This document shows, piece after piece, positions 1-7,300 of a stretch of DNA of 12,388 nucleotides; the stretch's first letter is position 1; each line of letters starts with the position of its first letter. The notes below the pieces were generated by a model. It did no database searches. It saw only the letters and a program-made list of their open reading frames with translations, and was not told the origin of the DNA. Location of the stretch: positions 1-12,388 of the forward strand of contig QHWK01000074.1 in the NCBI GenBank assembly GCA_003223775.1, in the 5' to 3' direction. The translations under genes were made by a program, and so were the position numbers. This DNA is from Acidobacteriota bacterium (GTDB lineage Bacteria > Acidobacteriota > Vicinamibacteria > Vicinamibacterales > CAVVIG01).

Positions 1-424
1 CCGCCATGAAGCCCAGCATGAACTCGAGCCCGATGAACACGCTTTCGATCGCGTTCGCGGTGCGCCCCTGCAAGTTCGTGTACTGCTGCGGTCCTCCCAA
101 CGCGCCGCCGAAGAAGAATGTCGGGTTGTGCGCCACTTCCGGATGCTGGCTCAGGTAAGCGGCGAGCGTCGGATATGTCGCGAGGTAATCCGGTTTCGTC
201 AGGAGCGACGGATCGAGGCGCAGCACCTGGCCGACCGACGGCGGATATTGTTGGAGAATCAGCTGCAACCGCTCCCGTGTCTCTCGCGCCGTTTGCTCGT
301 CGACCGGCGCCTGCGCCGCTGGCGGCGGCTCGGCGGTCCGTCCGCCGGACGCGGGCTGTGCAGCGGTGGCCGCCGGCGGGGCGGCCAGGAGGAGAGCCGT
401 GAACAGGAGGATCTGCGTCGTCAT
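1..424 (-). CDS. Secreted or membrane-anchored protein of unknown function (3' end outside window)
   Basis: Reading leftward from an ATG at 424-422 gives 141 uninterrupted codons that run off the window edge, so the C-terminus is missing. The protein opens with a clear signal peptide (MTTQILLFTALLLAAPPAATA, cleavage probably near residue 22). A Pro/Ala-rich linker follows, then a conserved-looking stretch with LQLILQQYPPSVGQVLRLDP, YPTLAAYLSQHPEVAHNPTF and a glycine patch. The last visible residues (SVFIGLEFMLGFMA) look like the start of a transmembrane helix. I know similar 'YPP..V..VL.LDPSLL...YL..YP.LAA.L..HPEV' proteins in Acidobacteriota only as hypothetical proteins, so no function is assigned. 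There is no good Shine-Dalgarno sequence, but a TATATA box ends 7 bases before the ATG, which would suit a leaderless or nearly leaderless mRNA. It is divergent from the M28 peptidase. Confidence 0.8.
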   Translation of the reverse strand, partial: MTTQILLFTALLLAAPPAATAAQPASGGRTAEPPPAAQAPVDEQTARETRERLQLILQQYPPSVGQVLRLDPSLLTKPDYLATYPTLAAYLSQHPEVAHNPTFFFGGALGGPQQYTNLQGRTANAIESVFIGLEFMLGFMA

Positions 425-431
425 CGCCTTG

Positions 432-437
432 TATATA
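432..437 (-). promoter_or_regulatory. Putative -10 box for the leftward gene
   Basis: TATATA reads on the minus strand from 437 to 432. Seven bases (CAAGGCG) then separate it from the ATG at 424, so transcription would begin at or within a base or two of the start codon. No convincing -35 hexamer is visible. The box sits within the 8-bp palindrome GTATATAC (431-438). This is inference from spacing and base composition in an otherwise very GC-rich spacer. Confidence 0.35.
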
Positions 438-453
438 CGCGCGGCGCCGCGCG
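438..453. repeat. 16-bp perfect palindrome between divergent genes
   Basis: CGCGCGGCGCCGCGCG is its own reverse complement. It lies between the two putative -10 boxes of the divergent genes, abutting the leftward one. It could be an operator for both promoters. It could also be chance, because the region is G/C-rich and low in complexity. Confidence 0.4.
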
Positions 454-467
454 GAGGTTAACAGCAG

Positions 468-473
468 TAGGAT
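468..473 (+). promoter_or_regulatory. Putative -10 box for the M28 peptidase gene
   Basis: TAGGAT is followed by 7 bases (TACGCCC) and then the ATG at 481, the same spacing seen at the divergent gene. It fits the TAnnnT form of a housekeeping -10 box and would give a leaderless transcript. No Shine-Dalgarno sequence lies at the normal distance from the ATG, which supports this weakly. An alternative is that TAGGA is a poorly spaced ribosome-binding site. Confidence 0.35.
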
Positions 474-480
474 TACGCCC

Positions 481-2076
481 ATGCTGAGACGCTTTTCCGT
501 CCTGATCGCCTGCGTCGCGCTGCTCGCGCCGCTCGCCGCCCAGCCGCGCCTGGACGCGGACATCAACGCGAAGATCCGCGCGGAAGAGAACGCGCACTCG
601 CGGACCATGCACACGCTGCACATGCTGGCCGACGTGTACGGGCCGCGCGTCACCGGATCGCCGAGCCTGAAAGCGGCAGGCGAGTGGGCGATCAAAGAGA
701 TGACGTCCTGGGGCTTCGCCAACGGCCACCTCGAGCCGTGGGACTTCGGGCACCCCGGATGGGTGAACGAGCGCCTTACCGCGCACATCGTGTCGCCGGT
801 GAAGGACGCGCTGACAACCGAGGCGCTCGCGTGGACGCCGGGTACGAGCGGACCGATCACGGCGCAGGCGTTTCAGCTGCTGCTGCCCGAGCGGCCGACG
901 CCGGCGGAGCTGACCGCGGCGCTCGACGCCGCCCGCGACAAGGTCAAAGGGCGCATCGTCCTCGTCGGCAGGCACACGATCGTGCCGGTCAATTTCGCGC
1001 CGCCGCCGAAACGGCGCCCCGACGATCAAGTGCGCGCGCAGTACGACCCGACCAACCCGAACGCCGGGCAGTTCGGCCGCGGCCGCGGCAACGATCAACC
1101 GCCGCCGCCGATCCCGCCGAACGAGCTGAACCGGCGGATCGACGAGTTTCTCGTCGCGAGCGGCGCGCGCATCCGTGTGAACGACGCGGCGCGCGAGCAC
1201 GGGCAGATCATCGCGCAGCAGAACCGCGCGTACGACGTGACGAAGGCGCTGCCGACCGTCGTGATGCGCAATGAGGACTACGGGCGCATCTCCCGCATCC
1301 TCGCCGACGGCATGCCGGTGGAGCTCGAGTTCGACATCGTCAACAGGACGTATCCGGAAGGCCGTACGGCCTACAACACCATCGCGGAGATTCCGGGCGG
1401 CGACAAGAAGGACGAGGTCGTGATGCTCGGCGGCCATCTCGACTCGTGGCACGGGGCGACCGGCGCCACCGACAACGCGATCGGCTGCGCGACGATGATG
1501 GAAGCGGCGCGCATCCTGAAAGCGATCGGCGTCGCGCCGCGGCGGACCATTCGCGTCGCGCTGTGGAGCGGCGAGGAGGAGGGGATTCTCGGCTCGCAGG
1601 CGTACGTGCGCGAGCACTTCGGCAGCTTCGAGAACCCGAAGCCGGAGTACGCGAAGCTCGCGGCGTATTTGAACATCGACTCGGGCACCGGCCGCGCGCG
1701 CGGCGCCAGTGTCTTCGGCCCGCCGTCGGCCGCCGCGATCGTGCGCGAGGGGCTCGCGCCGTTCCACGACCTCGGCGTCGTGGGCGCCGTCGCGACAACG
1801 AGCCGCAACGTCGGCGGCACCGACAGCACGGCGTACAACAACGCCGGCCTCGCGGGCATCGGGTTCGGCCAGGATCCGATCGAATACAACACGCATACGC
1901 ACCACACGAACCTCGATACCTACGAGCGGATCATCGAGGACGACGTGAAGGCGTCGGCGATCGCGATCGCCGCGACGCTGTATCAGCTGGCGATGCGCGA
2001 CGAGATGCTGCCGCGCCTGCCGTCGGCGCAAATGCCGCCGCCGCCGAAGCCGGCAACGGCTGGCGGCCTCCGGTAG
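481..2076 (+). CDS. Secreted M28-family zinc metallopeptidase (aminopeptidase-like) with PA-type insert
   Basis: This is a 531-residue exported di-zinc exopeptidase, expected to trim peptides in the periplasm or outside the cell. The signal peptide spans about residues 1-20 (LIACVALLAPLAAQ). All M28 metal ligands are present: His319 (GGHLDSW), Asp331 (GATDNAIG), Glu366, Asp400 (LNIDSG) and His475 (HHTNLD). Glu365 of SGEEEG is the expected catalytic base. Residues about 130-265 form the PA-like region before the catalytic core and carry a Pro/Gly/Arg-rich stretch (190-215). Its length is normal for this acidobacterial-style family. The ATG at 481 is chosen because the signal peptide begins there. 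The C-terminal tail is Pro/Ala-rich, and the final Arg codon plus the TAG stop lie inside a REP-like repeat that starts at 2072. Substrate preference (aminopeptidase versus glutamate-carboxypeptidase-like) cannot be decided from sequence. Confidence 0.95.
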   Translation: MLRRFSVLIACVALLAPLAAQPRLDADINAKIRAEENAHSRTMHTLHMLADVYGPRVTGSPSLKAAGEWAIKEMTSWGFANGHLEPWDFGHPGWVNERLTAHIVSPVKDALTTEALAWTPGTSGPITAQAFQLLLPERPTPAELTAALDAARDKVKGRIVLVGRHTIVPVNFAPPPKRRPDDQVRAQYDPTNPNAGQFGRGRGNDQPPPPIPPNELNRRIDEFLVASGARIRVNDAAREHGQIIAQQNRAYDVTKALPTVVMRNEDYGRISRILADGMPVELEFDIVNRTYPEGRTAYNTIAEIPGGDKKDEVVMLGGHLDSWHGATGATDNAIGCATMMEAARILKAIGVAPRRTIRVALWSGEEEGILGSQAYVREHFGSFENPKPEYAKLAAYLNIDSGTGRARGASVFGPPSAAAIVREGLAPFHDLGVVGAVATTSRNVGGTDSTAYNNAGLAGIGFGQDPIEYNTHTHHTNLDTYERIIEDDVKASAIAIAATLYQLAMRDEMLPRLPSAQMPPPPKPATAGGLR

Positions 2077-2133
2077 CGCAGGCCTTCAGGCCTGCCAACG
2101 GCCGCCGGGGCAGCCCTGAAGGGCTGCGCTACC
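2072..2133. repeat. 62-bp REP-like element: two hairpins in inverted orientation
   Basis: The element is bounded by a 9-bp perfect inverted repeat (GGTAGCGCA at 2072-2080, TGCGCTACC at 2125-2133). Overall the 25-base arms match at 23 positions. Each arm is also a perfect 8-bp hairpin with a 2-base loop: GCAGGCCT-TC-AGGCCTGC (2078-2095) and GCAGCCCT-GA-AGGGCTGC (2110-2127). This nested symmetry is typical of dispersed REP/BIME-like intergenic repeats, and I recall 'GTAGCGCAGGC.TTCAG.CCTGC' motifs recurring in Acidobacteriota genomes. It supplies the TAG stop of the peptidase gene (2074-2076) and could act as a transcription attenuator or mRNA 3'-end stabiliser. Copy number cannot be judged from this window. 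Confidence 0.75.
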
Positions 2134-2192
2134 GTAGTCTTCTGGCGACGAACTCCGCTCACGATCGATTCGTCTACCCGTAAGGAGCATCA

Positions 2193-2462
2193 ATGACCGA
2201 ACGCACCTTCACCGAATCGTTCAAGGTGGCGGCCGACCAGCTGCAGAGCGCCGTCGAAAGAGTGCTCCGCGAAGGCAACGTGCGCCGCGTGATCATCAAG
2301 CAGCACGGCCGCTCGATCGCCGAATTCCCGTTGACGGTCGGCGTCGTCGGCGCCGTGTTCGCGCCGATTCTCGCGGCCGTGGGCGCGCTGGCGGCCGTCC
2401 TGAGCGACTGCACGATCGAGGTCGAGCGCGCGGCGTCGGACGACAAGCCGAACGTCGCCTAG
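2193..2462 (+). CDS. DUF4342-domain protein
   Basis: This small protein of 89 residues matches the DUF4342 pattern over its whole length: an N-terminal amphipathic stretch with LQSAVERVLREGNVRRVIIK, then G-R-S-I-A-E-F-P-L-T-V-G, then a hydrophobic Gly/Ala-rich segment (about residues 48-71, VGVVGAVFAPILAAVGALAAV), ending CTIEVER. The family's function is unknown. The hydrophobic segment could be membrane-associated but is short and glycine-rich. The start is well supported by AAGGAG at 2182-2187, five bases before the ATG. It is not obviously co-operonic with the peptidase upstream, because the REP-like element and about 60 bp separate them. Confidence 0.88.
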   Translation: MTERTFTESFKVAADQLQSAVERVLREGNVRRVIIKQHGRSIAEFPLTVGVVGAVFAPILAAVGALAAVLSDCTIEVERAASDDKPNVA

Positions 2463-2628
2463 CGCGCGTCGTTTGGCGTTGCCGTCTGCGCCGTTCGTGT
2501 AACGAAAAACGTCACCGCGCATCTCAGCTTTTTCCAGCCCGGCGCGCAGCGGCCGCGAAAAATCGCGCCGACTTTGCGGCACACGCGCCGGCGCCGGACC
2601 CGGATCGGTTCGTGCCATCAGCCTGCGC

Positions 2629-4167
2629 ATGAAGCTGCGCACCGGCACTCAGCCGTATTGGAGCGACACCGCTACTTTCCCGCGATACCCGAAACTCCAG
2701 CGCGACGACGCGGTCGACGTGGTCGTGGTCGGCGCCGGCATCACGGGGCTGACTGCAGCGTACCTCCTGACGCAGGAAGGACGCAGCGTCGCCGTGCTCG
2801 AGCGCGAGCGGTGCGCCGAGATCGACAGCGGTCACACGAGCGCGCACCTGACGATGGTCAGCGATCTGCGCGTGACCGAATTGATCAAGGCGTTCGGCCG
2901 CGACCACGCGCAGGCCGTCTGGGATGCGGGGCTCGCGGCAATCGAACAGATCGCGGCGGCGGTCGACGATCTCGCAATCGACTGCGACTTCGCCTGGGTG
3001 CCCGGCTACCTGCACGCGCCAATCGGCGGTGGCAGCGACGGAGCGTCGTTCCGCGAGGAGGCCTCGCTCGCCGCGGAGCTCGGCTTCGACGCCCGGTTCC
3101 TCGATCAGGTCCCCTTCGTCGGCGGCCCAGGCGTCCGCTTCGAGGGCCAGGCGCGATTCCACCCGCGGAAGTATCTCGCGGCGCTCGCGCAGGCGATCGC
3201 CGATCGGGGCGGACTGATCTTCGAGCAATCGGCGGCGACGGAGTTCAGCGATCGGCCGGTGTCGGTGAAGGCGAACGGCAGAACGATCACGTGTCAATCG
3301 ATCGTGATCGCGACGCACACGCCGCTCGTCGGCAACGCCGGCATCGTCGGCGCGGCGCTGTTCCAGACGAAGCTCGCGCTCTATACCTCGTACGTCGTGA
3401 GCGCGCGTGTCGCGAAGGGACGCGTGCCCGACGCGCTGTACTGGGACACCGCGGATCCGTATCACTACCTGCGCATCGAACCGCGCCGCGATCACGACGT
3501 CGTGATCTTCGGCGGCGAAGATCACAAGACGGGCCAGGCCGAGGACACCGGCGCATGTTTCGATCGCCTCGAGCGCACGCTGCAGTCGATGATCGGCGGC
3601 GTCGAGGTGATGCACCGCTGGTCGGGACAGGTGATCGAGACGCCCGACGGCCTGCCGTACATCGGCGAGACGGCGGCGCGGCAGTTCGCCGGCACCGGCT
3701 ATTCGGGCAACGGGATGACGTTCGGCACGCTGACGGCGATGATGGCAGCCGATCGCGTCGCCGGCCGGCGCAATCCGTGGACCGATCTCTTCGATCCGGG
3801 CCGCAAAAAGGTGAAGGGCGGCCTGTGGGACTACGTCAAAGAGAACAAGGACTACCCGTACTATCTGATTCGCGATCGCGTCGCCGGCGCCGAAGGCCGA
3901 TCGACGCGCGCGGTCCCGCGCGGCGCCGGCAGAGTGATCGAGCTCGATGGGCGGAAGGTCGCCGCGTATCGCGACGCGCGCGGCGCCGTCATGACGCGAT
4001 CGGCGGTCTGCACGCACATGGGATGCCTCGTCGACTGGAATCAGGCGGAGCGCACGTGGGACTGTCCGTGCCACGGCTCGCGCTTCAAGCCCGACGGTAA
4101 GGTGATCGCGGGGCCCGCCGAAGCGCCGCTCGAACCGTTCCCGCCGCGCGCGCCTACCAAAGAGTAG
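2629..4167 (+). CDS. FAD-dependent oxidoreductase (DAO fold) with C-terminal Rieske [2Fe-2S] domain
   Basis: The protein has 512 residues. The N-terminal Rossmann motif is VVVVGAGITGL (G35-x-G37-x-x-G40), with the ELER-like acidic end of beta-2 at about residue 60 (VAVLERE). A DadA/glycine-oxidase-like fold continues to about residue 390, where the FAD-closing motif GTGYSGNGMTFGT (about 358-370) is clear. The Rieske domain follows at about 425-505, with cluster ligands Cys461/His463 (CTHMGC) and Cys479/His482 (CPCHGS) and the stabilising disulfide pair Cys466/Cys481. There is no signal peptide or TAT motif, so it is likely cytoplasmic. The combination suggests electron transfer between a flavin amine/hydroxy-acid-type oxidation site and an iron-sulfur cluster. 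The substrate is unknown. The ATG at 2629 has no strong Shine-Dalgarno sequence, but the protein's N-terminus looks complete. Confidence 0.93.
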   Translation: MKLRTGTQPYWSDTATFPRYPKLQRDDAVDVVVVGAGITGLTAAYLLTQEGRSVAVLERERCAEIDSGHTSAHLTMVSDLRVTELIKAFGRDHAQAVWDAGLAAIEQIAAAVDDLAIDCDFAWVPGYLHAPIGGGSDGASFREEASLAAELGFDARFLDQVPFVGGPGVRFEGQARFHPRKYLAALAQAIADRGGLIFEQSAATEFSDRPVSVKANGRTITCQSIVIATHTPLVGNAGIVGAALFQTKLALYTSYVVSARVAKGRVPDALYWDTADPYHYLRIEPRRDHDVVIFGGEDHKTGQAEDTGACFDRLERTLQSMIGGVEVMHRWSGQVIETPDGLPYIGETAARQFAGTGYSGNGMTFGTLTAMMAADRVAGRRNPWTDLFDPGRKKVKGGLWDYVKENKDYPYYLIRDRVAGAEGRSTRAVPRGAGRVIELDGRKVAAYRDARGAVMTRSAVCTHMGCLVDWNQAERTWDCPCHGSRFKPDGKVIAGPAEAPLEPFPPRAPTKE

Positions 4168-4200
4168 AGGCAGCGCGCTTCCGGTACCGGGCCGGCCGGT

Positions 4201-4217
4201 TTCCCGAATTGGGAAAC
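4201..4217. promoter_or_regulatory. Inverted repeat TTTCCC-N5-GGGAAA (candidate activator site)
   Basis: TTTCCC (4201-4206) and GGGAAA (4212-4217) are perfect inverted half-sites around GAATT. The centre (4209) lies about 82 bases upstream of the start site predicted from the sigma-54 match at 4265-4280, which is where enhancer-binding proteins usually sit. It could instead fold as a weak 3'-end hairpin for the oxidoreductase gene 33 bases upstream, but no T-run follows. Confidence 0.45.
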
Positions 4218-4223
4218 TGCGCC

Positions 4224-4239
4224 GGCGTTTTTACGCCGC
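4224..4239 (+). other. Hairpin CGGCGT-TTTT-ACGCCG in spacer
   Basis: A perfect 6-bp GC-rich stem (4224-4229 with 4234-4239) closes a TTTT loop between the inverted repeat and the sigma-54-like promoter. It could serve as a bidirectional transcription end for the oxidoreductase gene or as part of the regulatory region. Only a short CTCTTT follows, so intrinsic termination is not convincing. Confidence 0.35.
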
Positions 4240-4264
4240 TCTTTCGAAATTTCCTCGAAAACGC

Positions 4265-4280
4265 TGGCACCTGGCTCGCA
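4265..4280 (+). promoter_or_regulatory. Putative sigma-54 (RpoN) promoter, -24/-12
   Basis: TGGCAC-CTGGC-TCGCA matches the RpoN consensus TGGCAC-N5-TTGC(A/T) at all but one scored position (C for T in the -12 block). The invariant GG (4266-4267) and GC (4278-4279) have the required spacing. Predicted +1 is about 4291, leaving a leader of about 30 bases with GGAGG at 4312-4316 before the GTG at 4321. The upstream inverted repeat at about -82 supports activator-dependent control. No RpoN activator gene lies in this window. Confidence 0.5.
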
Positions 4281-4320
4281 GTTCTGCCGTGGCGCGAGCG
4301 AAGACTCATCTGGAGGCGGC

Positions 4321-7300
4321 GTGAGGCACGTGACTCGGCGAGTGTGGCGGTGTGCGGTCCAGGTGGCGTTGGCGGCCGTGGTGCTTCTGGCGGCCGCGCC
4401 CGCGGCGCGCGCGGCAGAGCGGCTATGCGATCCGGCGTTCGAGGACTGCCGGGCGCCGCTGCTCGCCTACATCAACAACGAGACGGTCGGCATCGACGTC
4501 GCGTTCTGGTTCATGCAGGACACGCGCTACCAGACCGCGATCCTCGCGCGCTGGAACGCGGGCGTGCCGGTGCGCGTCCTGATCGATCCGCGCGCGAACC
4601 CCACCTATGTCGGCAACGCCGACGTGATCGCCGCGCTCGCCAACGCCGGGATCCCGATCCGCTATCGCACCGCGAGCGGCATCCTCCACTGGAAGACGAT
4701 GCTGTTCGCGGGGCAGAACGTCGTCGAGTTCGACGGCGCCAACTACACGCCGACCGCGTTCGTGTTCCAGGCGCCGTACAGCGACTACGAGGACGAGTCG
4801 ATCTACTTCTCCGACGATCCGTCGATCGTCAACAGCTTCAAGACGAAGTACGACGACCTCTGGCTGGACACGGCCAACTACGCGAACTACGCGAACATCA
4901 CCGGTCCGCTGACGCGGAAGTACCCGATCTTCACGAAGGACCCGGCGCTGAACTTTCCGCAGCAGGAAGACTACGCGCTGCGGATCCTCAAACGCTACGC
5001 CGCCGAGACGCAGCGCATCGACGTCATCATGTACCGCATCACCGACGAGCGGCACACGAACGCGATGATCGCGGCGATGCAGCGCGGCGTGCCGGTGCGG
5101 CTGATCGGCGAGACGAAGGAGTACCGCGAGCCGACGCGCCAGTGGGTCGCCTACAACATGGATCGGTTGTACGCCGCGGGGGTGCCGCTCAAGGTGCGCG
5201 CGCACGCGGGGCTCAACCACCAGAAGCTCGTCATCCTCGGCGCGCAGCAGATGGCGGTGTTCGGATCGTCGAACTGGACGACGCCGTCGGCGAATCAGCA
5301 GCAGGAACACAACTACTTCACGACCAAGCCGTGGATGTTCCAGTGGTTCGTCGATCAGTTCGAGCGCAAGTGGAACAACACCGCGCCGAACGGCGCAATC
5401 GAGACCGACTGGTTCGTGCCCGAGCCGCCCGACAAGCCGATCTACCTCTCGCCCGCGGACGTGTCGGTGGGCCAGCCGATCTCGATGGCGCTGAAATGGG
5501 ACGGCGGCCCCTGGGGGCAGCTCTACGACATCTACTTCGGCACCGATCCAAATCCGCCGCTCCTCGCCGCCAACCAGCAGCTCGGCCCGACCGATCCCGC
5601 CAATCCGACGACGACGACGCAGAAGTTCGTCCTGCCGCTCCTCCAGCACGGCACCACGTACTACTGGCGCGTCGTCTCGAAGACGATGGCGGGAATGACG
5701 GCGAAGGGACCGATCGTCAGCTTCACGACGGGCAGCGCGGCGCCGCCGCCGCCGCTGCCGCCCCAGGGCGCGAGCACGATCGTGATGTGGGCCGCGACCG
5801 ACGTCCCGCCGGGCAACGTCTTCGGCAACTGGCAGTTCATGGGCGACTCGACCGCGGCCGGCCGGCAGCCGCTCTGGAATCCCGACCACGGCCAGTCGAA
5901 GATCTCGCCGCCGCTCGCGGCGCCCGCGAGCTACTTCGAGACGACGTTCACGGCGATGGCCGGCACCGGCTACCACTTGTGGCTGCGGCTCAAGGCGCAG
6001 GGCAACTCGACGGCGAACAACTCGGTCAGCGTGCAGTTCGACGACGCGATCGATCAGTTCGGGTCGCCGCTCTATCGCATCGGCGACACGCAGGGCGCCG
6101 AAATCGCGCTCACCGATCCATCGGGCACGCTGAGCGGCTGGGGATGGGAGGACAACGGCTTCAACGGCGCGCCGGCGACGCTGGTCTACTTCTCGTCGAC
6201 GGGGCAGCACCGTCTGCGCATTCAGCAGCGCAGCGACGGCGCGTTTGTCGATCAGATCATCCTGAGCCCCGACGCGTTCCTCACGTCGCCGCCCGGCGAC
6301 ACGAAGAACGACGCGACCATCTACGGCAGCACGATCGACGGCGCCGCGCCGCCCACGCCGTCGTCGCCGCCGCAGCAGGCGCCGCCGCCGGTGCCGTCGC
6401 CGTGGCAGAACGCCGACATCGGCGCCGTCGGGATGCCCGGGTACGGCGAGTTCGACTACAACTCGTCGGTGCTCACCGTCGCTGGCGCCGGCGCCGACGT
6501 CTGGGGCACGGCCGACGCGCTGCACTACGTCTACGAGCCGCTGAACGGCAACGGCTCGATCGTCGCGCGCGTCTCGACGATTCAGAACACGAACGTCTGG
6601 GTGAAAGCGGGCGTGATGATCCGCGAGTCCGTCGCGCCGGGATCGACGCAGGCATTCATGCTGCTCTCGGCCGCGAAGGGCACCGCATTCCAGCGGCGCC
6701 TCGTCACGGCCGGAACGTCGGTGAGCACGACCGGCACGACGACGCTGACCGCGCCGTACTGGGTGCGGCTGGATCGCTCCGGCAACACGTTTACCGCGTA
6801 TCAATCGGCGGACGGCGCGACGTGGAAGCTCGTCGGCTCCGATACGATCGCGATGGCGGCGACGGTGCTCGTCGGCATCGGCGTCTCCAGCCACACGACC
6901 GACGCGGTGTCGGCGACGACGTTCGATCACGTCGCGGTGAACGGCGTGGCGATGGCGCCGCCGCCGTGCAGCGCGACGGTCTCGCCGTCCGATCGGTCGG
7001 TCACCGCTGATGCGGGAGCCACCAGCTTCGGGGTCGCGGCGCTGACGACCTGCTCGTGGAGCGCGAGCGCGGTGGACACCTGGCTGACGATCACGGGCGG
7101 CGCGAGCGGCAGCGGCAACGGCACGGTGTCGGTGGCGTACACCGCGAATACGGACGTCGCGCGCACTGGGTCGGTCATCATCGCCGGCCAGACCGTGACC
7201 GTCTCGCAGGCGGCGGCGCCGTGCGTCTTCACGCTGTCGCCGACGAGCCAGTCGATGACGTCGAGCGGCGGCAGCACGACGACGGCCGTGAGTGCCGCTG

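Noticed and set aside
421..2031. Long minus-strand ORF (536 codons) opposite the M28 peptidase
   Set aside because: Its product is Arg/Asp/Val-rich with no recognisable domain. It mirrors a well-supported gene and arises from G/C-biased third positions.
2473..2505. TTGGCG/TTGCCG and TAACGA as a housekeeping promoter for the FAD/Rieske gene
   Set aside because: The spacers are 15 or 21 bases and the -10 match is poor. Not better than chance in this spacer.
4209..7010. Plus-strand ORF of 933 codons in another frame across the same gene
   Set aside because: Arg-rich, low-complexity product typical of the +1 frame of GC-rich genes. It runs over the sigma-54-like site and has no Shine-Dalgarno support.
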